Assembly (NCBI GenBank): GCA_903822375.1
Contig: CAIJOU010000582.1
Span: forward strand, 1 to 18,484
Length of the DNA stretch: 18,484 bases
From: Candidatus Hydrogenedentota bacterium
GTDB taxonomy: Bacteria; Hydrogenedentota; Hydrogenedentia; Hydrogenedentales; CAITNO01
Reading direction: 5' to 3'
The notes under the pieces are model-generated. The model was given only the letters and a program-made list of their open reading frames with translations, was not told where the DNA came from and searched no databases. Below, piece after piece: positions 7,517 to 14,389 of the stretch (position 1 is the first letter of the stretch; each line of letters opens with the position of its first letter). The position numbers and the translations under genes are program-made.

Positions 7517-8593
7517 TCAGCGGATGGAGATCATCCGGTCAATGGGCGTGCGCGCCCGGGTGATGATATCGTCGCTGAGTTTCACCTGGTACTGCAGATT
7601 CTGCAGGGCTTCCAGCGTGTCCTCAAGGGTGACGGTGTTCATGTGTTTGCAGCGCAGACTGCATGCGCGGACCATCTCGCGGTGGGGGAATTCGGCGGCA
7701 AGATTGTCGCCCATGGAGCACTCGGTGAACAGGGCGTAACGCGGCGCGTCCACATCGCGCACATAATCGACCATGAGCTTGGTGCTGCCGGCAACGTCCA
7801 CCTTTGCCATCACCTCGGGACTGCATTCAGGATGGGCCAGAATGACTGCGTCCGGGTACTGCTTACGGATGTTCTCGACATCCTCGACGGTGAACAGTTC
7901 GTGGACCTCGCAGCGAGCCTTCCAGCCGATGACCACCGGTTCGTCCGCAGGAAGCAGCGCATAGTTCTCGTCCGTGTCCGACGCGGCGAAATAGCGCACG
8001 CCCACCTCGCTGGCGGTGTTACGCGCAAGGTATTCGTCCGGCAGAAAGACAATGCGCTTGTGCCCCGCGTCCATCAGGTGCTTAAGCACCTTGTCCGCGT
8101 TGCCCGAAGTGCAGCAGTAGTCAGACTCGGCCTTGACTGTGGCGTAGGTGTTCACGTAGGACACCACGACGGCGCCGGGAAAACGCTTGCGGAGTGCAAT
8201 GACATCCTCGGCGGTGACACCTTCGGCCAGGGAGCACCCGGCTTTTTCAGAGGGGACCAGCACCATCTTTCCGGGATTGAGTATCTTGGCGGATTCGCCC
8301 ATGAACCAGACCCCGCAGAAAACGATGATGTCCGCCTTGGTCTTGGAGGCAACTACGGACAACTGGAGCGAATCGCCCGTGTAGTCCGGCACGGAGTGGT
8401 AGAGCGCCGGCTCCATGTAATTATGGCCCAGAATCACGGCGTTCATCTCGCGCTTGAGCAGATTGATTTTGTGGGCAATCTCGGCCTTGGCCTGAATCTC
8501 AAAATCGGGAATGACGTGGCTCAGACGGGCCCGCATCAGTTTAAGCGTCTCGTCCAGCGAGGCAGGTATGGGAAGTGCGGAGGATTCGGACAT
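7517..8593 (-). CDS. nadA: Quinolinate synthase A
   Basis: A 358-residue quinolinate synthase, the [4Fe-4S] enzyme that condenses iminoaspartate with dihydroxyacetone phosphate in de novo NAD synthesis. Family signatures are clear: ILGHNYM (54-60), DYTGDSLQLS (70-79), the AGCSLAEG cluster-ligand loop (C120), YVNTYATVKAESDYCCTSGN (146-165), LPDEYLARN (184-192), CEVHELF (C228), HPECS (254-258), and CSLRCKHMN, where C315 aligns with the third cluster ligand. GGAAAG six bases before the ATG supports the start. nadB and nadC are not in the window, so the pathway partners must lie elsewhere. It heads a three-gene operon with the 73-residue protein and the PHP phosphoesterase. Confidence 0.96.
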   Translation of the reverse strand: MSESSALPIPASLDETLKLMRARLSHVIPDFEIQAKAEIAHKINLLKREMNAVILGHNYMEPALYHSVPDYTGDSLQLSVVASKTKADIIVFCGVWFMGESAKILNPGKMVLVPSEKAGCSLAEGVTAEDVIALRKRFPGAVVVSYVNTYATVKAESDYCCTSGNADKVLKHLMDAGHKRIVFLPDEYLARNTASEVGVRYFAASDTDENYALLPADEPVVIGWKARCEVHELFTVEDVENIRKQYPDAVILAHPECSPEVMAKVDVAGSTKLMVDYVRDVDAPRYALFTECSMGDNLAAEFPHREMVRACSLRCKHMNTVTLEDTLEALQNLQYQVKLSDDIITRARTPIDRMISIR

Positions 8594-8614
8594 GGCAGTC
8601 TTTCCAAGGGTCGC

Positions 8615-8633
8615 ACCCCCGAAATACGGGGGT
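8615..8633 (-). other. Perfect 7-bp stem in the nadA leader
   Basis: ACCCCCG at 8615-8621 pairs perfectly with CGGGGGT at 8627-8633 around a five-base loop. In nadA mRNA this hairpin would sit about 22 bases before the start codon, just upstream of the GGAAAG ribosome site. No U-tract follows it on the minus strand, so it is not a standard terminator. It could protect the mRNA or form part of a regulatory leader. I could not match it to the NAD+ riboswitch known upstream of nadA in Acidobacteria. Confidence 0.5.
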
Positions 8634-8679
8634 TCGGTTTTGCGTGTTGCGTTGGATTGGCGTCAGGAAATGCGACGGG

Positions 8680-8709
8680 AGAATAGCATATTGGCAAGTG
8701 GACGGACAA
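8680..8709 (-). promoter_or_regulatory. nadA: Possible promoter for the nadA operon
   Basis: On the minus strand TTGTCC (8704-8709) and TATTCT (8680-8685) stand 18 bases apart, weak to fair sigma70-like hexamers. Transcription from here would give a leader of about 80 bases that contains the perfect hairpin at 8615-8633. Motif match only. Confidence 0.35.
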
Positions 8710-8802
8710 ATGCGGATGTTTTTCTCTATTCCGCGAACAGTGCTTCCGCAGTGCGGGCGGGCCCTTCCGGAGGCGTGAAAAGGTTCTCTTCGGACTTTCG
8801 GG

Positions 8803-8832
8803 TTGACACAAGCCCGTCCGTGGTGTTGATAT
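8803..8832 (+). promoter_or_regulatory. Possible promoter for the dehydrogenase/isomerase pair
   Basis: A perfect -35 TTGACA at 8803-8808 is followed 18 bases later by TGATAT (8827-8832), a poor -10. It lies 48 bases before the dehydrogenase start and points the right way. The consensus -35 is the main support. The rest of the 286-base divergent region (8594-8879) shows only the nadA leader elements. Confidence 0.4.
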
Positions 8833-8879
8833 AGGTGTGTAATCGCGTCAAAAACCGCCCCACAAGGCGAGGTGTTCCC

Positions 8880-9827
8880 ATGAAAGCGCTCGTGTTCGAC
8901 GAAAAACTGCGGATTGATGATGTGCCCATGCCGGTGCTCGGTCCCGGCGAGGCCTTGGTAAAGGTGCTTGCGGCGGGAATTTGCAACACGGATATCGAGA
9001 TTAAGCACGGGTACATGGGGTTCCTGGGCGTGCCCGGACATGAGTTTGTCGGCATCGTCGAGCATGCGTCCAATGAATTCCTGATGGGCAAGCGCGTCGT
9101 GGGCGAAATCAATTGCGTGTGCCACGTCTGCGACTGGTGCCGGATGGAAATGCCGCACCACTGTTCGAACCGGACGGTGCTGGGCATAGCGGGACGGAAT
9201 GGCGCCTTCGCCGAATATGTGGCGCTGCCCGAGGAAAACCTGCACCTCGTGCCGGGGAGCATACGCGACGATGTGGCCGTGTTCACCGAACCGCTGGCGG
9301 CGGCCTTTCGGATTACCGAGCAGATTCTCGTGGAGCCCGAAGACCGGGTGATAGTGCTGGGCGACGGCAAACTGGGACAGTTGGTGGCGCAGACGCTGAC
9401 TCTGGCCAGCAAGAATACCGTTTGCGTGGGGCGGCACTCGTGGAAACTGGAACTGCTCTCAAGGCTGGGCATTGCGACGGCGCTCGATACGGACCCACTG
9501 GAACCGGGTGCGGACGTGGTGGTGGAGGCGACCGGCCGGGCAGAAGGACTTACCCGCGCGCTCGAATTGGTGCGGCCCGAGGGGACCATTGTGCTCAAGA
9601 CCACGGTGGCAGGCACAACACCGGTGCATTTTGCGCAGCCCGTGGTGAACGAGATACGCATCGTGGGTTCGCGCTGCGGCCCGTTTCGTCCGGCGCTTGA
9701 GGCGCTGGCGATGGGAACCGTGGAGGTCCGCCCCATGATTTCTGAATCATATGACCTTGCCGACGGCGTTCAGGCCATGGCGCGTGCCGAGGACCCGGGC
9801 GTGATGAAAGTGTTGCTGCACATGTGA
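8880..9827 (+). CDS. Zinc-dependent medium-chain alcohol/polyol dehydrogenase
   Basis: A 315-residue medium-chain dehydrogenase/reductase that probably oxidises an alcohol, polyol or sugar acid with NAD(P)+. Catalytic zinc ligands are C35 (AGICNTDIE), H54/E55 (PGHEFVG) and a glutamate in TEPLAAA (E137). The structural-zinc lobe has C81, C84, C87 and C95 in the family spacing. The Rossmann motif is GDGKLGQL (161-168). At 315 residues it is about 30 shorter than typical sorbitol or threonine dehydrogenases, mainly in the C-terminal half. The frame is open 15 codons further upstream, but GAGGTG five bases before the ATG at 8880, with the MKALVF start usual for the family, fixes this start. It is followed 46 bases later by a sugar isomerase-like gene, which suggests a carbohydrate substrate. 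The exact substrate cannot be read from sequence. Confidence 0.88.
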   Translation: MKALVFDEKLRIDDVPMPVLGPGEALVKVLAAGICNTDIEIKHGYMGFLGVPGHEFVGIVEHASNEFLMGKRVVGEINCVCHVCDWCRMEMPHHCSNRTVLGIAGRNGAFAEYVALPEENLHLVPGSIRDDVAVFTEPLAAAFRITEQILVEPEDRVIVLGDGKLGQLVAQTLTLASKNTVCVGRHSWKLELLSRLGIATALDTDPLEPGADVVVEATGRAEGLTRALELVRPEGTIVLKTTVAGTTPVHFAQPVVNEIRIVGSRCGPFRPALEALAMGTVEVRPMISESYDLADGVQAMARAEDPGVMKVLLHM

Positions 9828-9873
9828 ACGCCCGCAAAGGGGCTGCCATCATTGACAACAAAGGAGGCTTCCC

Positions 9874-10707
9874 ATGGAAGTAGGCATGTTGACCACCCCG
9901 TTTGAAAACGAACCGTTGGATTTCCTGCTTGATTTCGCCGAGGCGACCTCGGTTTCCGCGCTGGAGATTGCGTGCTTTCCCGGCAGCCGTCATCTTGACC
10001 CGACGAAGTTTGGCAAGACAGGGGCAAAAGAGTTGAGCAGGGCTTGCGAGGAGCGGCTGTTGCGCATCAGCGCGCTGGCTTATTACACCTGCGATCTGAC
10101 CGTCCCCAAAAAGGCCAAGGCGGCGCAGGAGACGGCCAAGAAGGTCATCGACAGCGCGGCGCTGCTCGGCGTGGAAACGGTGTGCATGCTGGCGGGCTTT
10201 GCCGCACCGGGCATGACCAAACTGGAGACCATACAGCAGGTCTTGCCTGGGGCGTTCAGGCCGATTTTGGCCCACGCCCGCAAACGGGGCGTGAACATCG
10301 CCCTGGAGAACTGGTACGCAACCTGCCTGCAGGGGCTCGTCACTTTCGAGGCCATGTTTGAGGCCATTCCGGATGGGAATTTCGGCCTCAACTATGACCC
10401 GTCACACCTCGTCCACCAGGAATGTGACCATCTGCTTCCGCTGACCCAGTTCCGCGGACGCATCTTCCACGCCCACGCCAAGGACGTTTTGATTGACCGC
10501 GCGAAGCGCGCACGGACGGGGATATACGGTGAAGGTTGGTGGCGCTATGTATTGCCCGGATTCGGTGTGATCAACTGGGGCGAGTTCGTCAGTCACCTGC
10601 GCATGAACGGTTACGACGGCGTTCTCAGCATTGAGCACGAGGACAGTGCGCAGGGACGGGAAGAAGGCTTCGCACGCGCGGCATGGCATCTGGAACAGTT
10701 CTGCTGA
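9874..10707 (+). CDS. Sugar phosphate isomerase/epimerase family TIM-barrel protein
   Basis: A 277-residue protein of the xylose isomerase-like/AP endonuclease 2 TIM-barrel superfamily, which isomerises or epimerises sugars and inositols with a divalent metal. Likely metal ligands are E145 (IALENW), D175 and H178 (NYDPSHLV), the HAHAKD histidines (199, 201) and E254 (LSIEHED). The segment EGWWRYVLPGFGVINW near 220-235 is typical of the sugar isomerase branch. AAAGGAGG six bases before the ATG is the best ribosome site in the window and suggests strong translation. It pairs with the upstream dehydrogenase as a two-gene operon, as in inositol or other polyol breakdown, although no transporter or regulator lies beside it. 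No signal peptide is seen. Confidence 0.87.
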   Translation: MEVGMLTTPFENEPLDFLLDFAEATSVSALEIACFPGSRHLDPTKFGKTGAKELSRACEERLLRISALAYYTCDLTVPKKAKAAQETAKKVIDSAALLGVETVCMLAGFAAPGMTKLETIQQVLPGAFRPILAHARKRGVNIALENWYATCLQGLVTFEAMFEAIPDGNFGLNYDPSHLVHQECDHLLPLTQFRGRIFHAHAKDVLIDRAKRARTGIYGEGWWRYVLPGFGVINWGEFVSHLRMNGYDGVLSIEHEDSAQGREEGFARAAWHLEQFC

Positions 10708-10709
10708 GC

Positions 10710-10761
10710 AAAGCGGCGGACCACCAGGGGTGCTCCCCTGATTATGCGTCCGCTTCGCTTT
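10710..10761. terminator. Compound hairpin between convergent genes
   Basis: An inner perfect stem CAGGGG/CCCCTG (10725-10730 with 10735-10740, loop TGCT) is nested in an outer stem. There AAAGCGGCGGAC (10710-10721) pairs with GTCCGC (10748-10753) and CGCTTT (10756-10761), with a two-base TT bulge. It sits between the isomerase stop (10705-10707) and the Nudix stop (10742-10744) and overlaps the last Nudix codons. The position and near symmetry fit a bidirectional terminator, although neither strand has a good U-tract. Confidence 0.6.
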
Positions 10762-11278
10762 CCAAATGCGCGAGTAGTCGATGCAGCAGCACGATCGTTT
10801 TCGCATCGCGGATGCTGTAGTCGCCAAGTGCGGCGCGCACTTCGTCCAGCGACAATTCGACGAGTTCGATTCGCTCCTCGCGTTCGAGGCGCTGCGCGGT
10901 CTTGGTGAGGTCGAAGGCCATGTAAAGGTGTATGACTTCGGAGCAGAAGCCGACAGAGGCGAAGATCGATCCGGCGGTAACGATGCTGCCCGCTATGTAA
11001 CCGGTCTCCTCCTCCAATTCCGCGATGCCGCGCGCGAGCGGATCCTCGTCGCCTTCGAGCTTTCCTGCCGGCGCCTCAAGCACGTACTGGTCCAGTGCAA
11101 TGCGGAACTGGCGCACGAGGATGACGTGGGTGCCGGTGAAGGGCAGTATGCACACCCCACCCGGATGCTCAATCACCTCACGATGGGCTAGGCTGTCATC
11201 GTCGAGGGTGACCTTGCCGACGCGCAGTTTCACCACGCGCCCGTCGTACAGGATGCTGCTGTCTTTCCACTTTTCCAT
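10742..11278 (-). CDS. Nudix hydrolase, ADP-ribose pyrophosphatase-like
   Basis: A 178-residue Nudix protein resembling ADP-ribose pyrophosphatases, which cleave ADP-ribose or related nucleoside diphosphate sugars. It has the family lead-in EAPAGKLE, the Nudix box from G72 to Y94 (E78, E87, E90 and E91 present) and FASVGFCSEVIHLYMAFDL after it. At the box arginine position the residue is A86 rather than R. The frame can be read back to a GTG at 11356, but ATG 11278 has GGAAAG eight bases upstream and begins with the usual MEKWKDSSILYDGRVVKL, so I chose it. It is last in the tetR - radical SAM - Nudix operon, 83 bases after the radical SAM stop. The substrate is unproven. Confidence 0.85.
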   Translation of the reverse strand: MEKWKDSSILYDGRVVKLRVGKVTLDDDSLAHREVIEHPGGVCILPFTGTHVILVRQFRIALDQYVLEAPAGKLEGDEDPLARGIAELEEETGYIAGSIVTAGSIFASVGFCSEVIHLYMAFDLTKTAQRLEREERIELVELSLDEVRAALGDYSIRDAKTIVLLHRLLAHLESEADA

Positions 11279-11361
11279 GGGCGCACTTTCCGGGTTGTGG
11301 GCAGGAAGAATGCGCGCATTATACCACCGCCTGAACCGGAAAACCCGGTGCGCCACGGTCG

Positions 11362-13161
11362 TTATTGGCGTCCCGTTTCCGGCTTGGGCTCGGCCAGTGC
11401 CGCTTCGGCTTCATGCGCGATGGCGGTAATCTGCGACACCATGCTCTCGACGAGGCCGGGATCGGTGGCGATGATGTCATGGTGGCGGTATTCCATGCGG
11501 CGGCAGGGGGGCTGGCGCACGATGCTCTCGCGTCCGCGCAGTTTGCTGAACAGCAGCCGCGCATACTCGACGGCCCCCGTGGCAACCAGCGCGACGGCAG
11601 CGATGCGGTCGGAGGTCTTCGGCTTGCCCAGCACCTCGCGGTACAGGCGAATGGCTTCCAGCGCCTTGCGCCTTGCGGCGTTGTTCGGCGCATAGACGAA
11701 GGCTGCCCACAGCGCGGGCCGCGCGTTGGCCGCCATGCGCGACATCATCAGGATGCGCGCCTTCATGAACCGGTCGGGGCCGGTCTGGCCGGAAGGTTCA
11801 TAGCGCAGCGTTTCGGCATTCCACGCGAGCCCCTCGCGCCGGCGCTGCTGATACTCGGCACGGGCGCGCTTGAGTCCGCGGATCAGCGTGAGTGCCATGT
11901 TCAGCACGCCGGGGCCACCCTTCTGGTACTTGCGCTTGAACGCGCCTAGCAGGATGCGGGCATGGTCCTTCGGGTTCGGAAAGTTCGGGTGGTCGAAGAC
12001 CAGTTCACCCTGTCCGTGCTGGTGGCGCCAGGGCACGTTGCGCAGGCGGTTCTCCGACTTGACCTGCTCGTACAGCGCCGTGCCGGGAAGCGCCGTGTAA
12101 TTCATGAACTGGGTCAGGCTGGATTCGAGGCTGATGACCCAGTCGATGTCCTCCTGGATGGTCTTCTCGTCGTGGTGATGCTGGAACAGTATCATCGACG
12201 CCTGCACGATGATTCCCTTGTCCTGCAGCTCGTTGACGAGCGCCTTGAGGTCGATGCCCGCCGTCTTGGCGTGCTTGTTCGATTTGGATTCGACGCCAAT
12301 CCACACCATGCGCACGCCCAGCCGCACGAGGAAGTCCACGCCGAGCTGCTTGATCGTCTCTGCCGAGGAAAACAGGTCGAACACGTAGGGCTTGCCGTGG
12401 GCCTCCATCTCGGCCAGCAATTCGCGGGCGCGCTGCGGGCGCTTCAGAAAATTCTCGTCCATTACGCTGAAGCCGGTGGCCTTCTTCTCCGTCTCGGCGC
12501 GGCGGCACGCGGCGTACACCTCCTGTCCCGTGTGCAGCAGCGGAACGTAGCACTTCTCGAACTTGTGCGAGGTGATGCAGAAGTCGCAGCCGTTTTCGCA
12601 GCCCAGTCCGGGCATGAGGATGGCGCCGCGGGGCTTGGTCGCGTAACCGTAAAGGGTCTCAAAGGCCGGACCGATCAGCGCGGGGTGGCGCAGGGACGCG
12701 TTCTCGTCCTCGCCGAAATAACGGCGCAGCCAGCGCACGCCCTCGCCGTGGCACACCTCGTCGTGGGGCACATGCGACTGCAGGTCGGGCAGGATGGTGC
12801 CGTAGCCGCCGAGAATGATCTTCATCTCCGGGTACTCGAAGCGGATGTGGTCGGCCATGCGGCGCGCTTTGAGCACGTTGGGCGTGATGAAGCTTATGCC
12901 CACATGGGTGTAGCCGTTCTTCAGTTCGGCGGTGAAGTCCTCCCACTTGGGGAAATCGAGCACCGTCGTGGGCACCTTCAGGTTCTCGGCCATCATGTAA
13001 AGGCCGAAACTCCAGTAGGACTGGCGCGGCGAGTGGATGCCCTGGGCGCGGGTGATTTGGTTGTTGAGCAATTCCATCTGGCAGCCCAAGTCTTCGGCCC
13101 ATTCGTCCTTGACACCATAGGGTCCAAATACGGCCGTCAAAAGCAACTTCGGTTTCTTCAA
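11362..13161 (-). CDS. Radical SAM protein with B12-binding-like N-domain
   Basis: A 599-residue radical SAM enzyme. Residues about 50-150 look like a cobalamin-binding Rossmann domain (THVGISFITPNVLKARRMAD; KIILGGYGT), but the classic DxHxxG cobalamin-tail motif is not seen. The [4Fe-4S] cluster motif CxxxCxxC is C188-E-N-G-C192-D-F-C195. The barrel continues with FSVMDENF (231-238) and MVWIGVESKSN (285-295). The last 170 residues are Arg- and Ala-rich and of unknown fold. The start is a TTG 14 bases after the tetR stop with a C-rich, SD-poor leader; no in-frame ATG exists nearby. The substrate is unknown; methyl transfer or another radical step would be guesswork. It is second in the tetR-led operon, so probably under that regulator. 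Confidence 0.85.
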   Translation of the reverse strand: MKKPKLLLTAVFGPYGVKDEWAEDLGCQMELLNNQITRAQGIHSPRQSYWSFGLYMMAENLKVPTTVLDFPKWEDFTAELKNGYTHVGISFITPNVLKARRMADHIRFEYPEMKIILGGYGTILPDLQSHVPHDEVCHGEGVRWLRRYFGEDENASLRHPALIGPAFETLYGYATKPRGAILMPGLGCENGCDFCITSHKFEKCYVPLLHTGQEVYAACRRAETEKKATGFSVMDENFLKRPQRARELLAEMEAHGKPYVFDLFSSAETIKQLGVDFLVRLGVRMVWIGVESKSNKHAKTAGIDLKALVNELQDKGIIVQASMILFQHHHDEKTIQEDIDWVISLESSLTQFMNYTALPGTALYEQVKSENRLRNVPWRHQHGQGELVFDHPNFPNPKDHARILLGAFKRKYQKGGPGVLNMALTLIRGLKRARAEYQQRRREGLAWNAETLRYEPSGQTGPDRFMKARILMMSRMAANARPALWAAFVYAPNNAARRKALEAIRLYREVLGKPKTSDRIAAVALVATGAVEYARLLFSKLRGRESIVRQPPCRRMEYRHHDIIATDPGLVESMVSQITAIAHEAEAALAEPKPETGRQ

Positions 13162-13175
13162 GGTGGGGGGGAACC

Positions 13176-14171
13176 TTAGGAGTTGTCGGCGCCGGTCGGA
13201 GTCTCGGGCGGCACAAAATAGGTTTGCCGCCGTGCCCCTTCGCGCACGAATCCGTTAAACAGCACTTCAAGAATCACCGGCAATTCATCGCGCAGCGGGT
13301 AGTCCATGTCCGAACGGAACCACTTGCGCACAACCCCGTCGATAAAGCCCAGGGCGCCGTAGGCGACGGTGTGGAAACTTGTGGTCTTCAACGCGCCGCC
13401 ACTGTCCATGGCGGCAACGCGCTCCTTGATCATGGGAAAGTCGGAGATCAGATACTCGTAGAACATTGTCTGGCGGCTGGCCTTTCCGTTGAGTCCCTCC
13501 GCCTGGATAAGCCGGTAGAGCGTGTGGTTCTCCTCAATGAAATATACCCACTGCTCCACAAAGACGCGAATCTGTTCCACCACGTCGCCCCCGCTGACAA
13601 AGGCGCTTGCAAAACGCTCGGCAATGCGGCGGCTTGTGGCCTTGAGCAGATGGTCCAAAAGGTCTTCTTTGCTCTCGAAATAGCGGTACACCGTTCCCTT
13701 CGCCACGCCCGAGGCGGCCGCGATCTCATCCATCGTTGATTCATGGAAACCGCACTCAGTGAAAACCTTCAGCGCTGCCTCGAAGATTTTGCGGCGCTTG
13801 TCGTCGGGGTCCCGCTTGCGGCCCGCCGCTTCCTCCGCCACTTCCTGCGGCAGGTCCATCAGTCGCCGAAGCCTCGACAACGGCAGGGCCACTGCTCCCA
13901 TGCCCATCGCTTCGGACTCGTCTGCGGCGGCCTGAAACAGCGGACGTGACCCCGCATCGAGACCGCGTTCTTCCAAGTACGTGAACACCTCTTCCAGATA
14001 CTCCGACAGCCAGCGGCCCGCGTCCTCGCGCCCGGCAAGGGATTCGCGCAGGAATTGGCGGAATTCCGCCTCGTTCAGTCTTCCATCGGGCGTAAAATAC
14101 CGGCCCAACTCGGCATAGAAGCCGAGCCTGCGTCCTCCCGATTTAATGTGTCGCATGTCCTGATTAGCCAT
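13176..14171 (-). CDS. TetR-family regulator with long N-terminal extension
   Basis: A 331-residue protein whose TetR helix-turn-helix lies unusually far in. RRKIFEAALKVFTECGFHESTMDEIAAASGVAKGTVYRYFESKEDLL spans about 126-172, so about 120 residues precede it. The extension (MANQDMRHIKSGGRRLGFYA onwards) is charged, helical and of unknown function; TFTPDGRLNEAEF-like sequence near 25-40 resembles a regulator tag rather than an enzyme. Residues 180-331 are the usual variable ligand-binding helices. It is first in the operon with the radical SAM and Nudix genes and is divergent from the GntR-ABC operon. A 14-bp perfect palindrome lies 24 bases upstream of its start, next to its -10, which fits autorepression. 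The start has only a weak ribosome site (GGGGC). Confidence 0.87.
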   Translation of the reverse strand: MANQDMRHIKSGGRRLGFYAELGRYFTPDGRLNEAEFRQFLRESLAGREDAGRWLSEYLEEVFTYLEERGLDAGSRPLFQAAADESEAMGMGAVALPLSRLRRLMDLPQEVAEEAAGRKRDPDDKRRKIFEAALKVFTECGFHESTMDEIAAASGVAKGTVYRYFESKEDLLDHLLKATSRRIAERFASAFVSGGDVVEQIRVFVEQWVYFIEENHTLYRLIQAEGLNGKASRQTMFYEYLISDFPMIKERVAAMDSGGALKTTSFHTVAYGALGFIDGVVRKWFRSDMDYPLRDELPVILEVLFNGFVREGARRQTYFVPPETPTGADNS

Positions 14172-14195
14172 ATGTGCCCCGCTTTCTGATGGTAA

Positions 14196-14209
14196 ACTGA
14201 CTAGTCAGT
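14196..14209. promoter_or_regulatory. 14-bp perfect palindrome, probable TetR operator
   Basis: ACTGACTAGTCAGT is its own reverse complement, with GACTAGTC at its core. This is the style of operator bound by TetR-family dimers. It lies 24 bases upstream of the tetR-type start and four bases downstream of a consensus -10 on that strand, so it would cover the transcription start and block it when bound. The repeated TGACTAGTCAGTCA composition could offer overlapping half-sites. Confidence 0.6.
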
Positions 14210-14213
14210 CATT

Positions 14214-14243
14214 ATTATAGTTTCACCCGGTCAAGAAACGCAA
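14214..14243 (-). promoter_or_regulatory. Promoter of the tetR-radical SAM-Nudix operon
   Basis: On the minus strand a perfect -10 TATAAT lies at 14214-14219. A weak -35 TTGCGT sits 18 bases upstream (14238-14243); TTGACC also occurs but is too close to pair with this -10. The palindromic operator directly downstream supports a regulated start here. Confidence 0.55.
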
Positions 14244-14321
14244 ACACAATTCGAGGCCCGGTTCTGCGTTCCGCTTGGTCCATACTGCCCATTTTTACAC
14301 AAACATCGACCTCCCCACCCC

Positions 14322-14361
14322 TTGACTTTTCTCAAAAATTGTATTAGAGTATCAGTACAAT
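14322..14361 (+). promoter_or_regulatory. gntR operon promoter with inverted-repeat operator
   Basis: TTGACT (14322-14327) and TAGAGT (14345-14350) are 17 bases apart, a fair sigma70-type promoter. ATTGTA (14338-14343) and TACAAT (14356-14361) form a perfect inverted repeat around a 12-base spacer that spans the -10. GntR/YtrA-type regulators bind inverted repeats of this AT-rich GTATTA/TAATAC style, so autorepression is the likely control. The stretch 14221-14321, between this and the tetR elements, shows nothing else I can name. Confidence 0.55.
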
Positions 14362-14389
14362 ATTAGGCCGAAGGCATGGAGGCCACGTT

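Noticed and set aside
7643..8686. A 347-codon plus-strand frame antisense to nadA
   Set aside because: nadA on the minus strand is unambiguous; the antisense product shows only composition-driven sequence.
13165..13171. Seven-G tract as a phase-variation switch
   Set aside because: It lies between genes, not within a frame, and seven bases is short; it is mentioned only as a translation-leader oddity.
11962..13179. A 405-codon plus-strand frame antisense to the radical SAM gene
   Set aside because: No recognisable motif or ribosome site; the minus strand carries the CxxxCxxC cluster motif. GC-rich coding DNA often leaves such antisense frames open.
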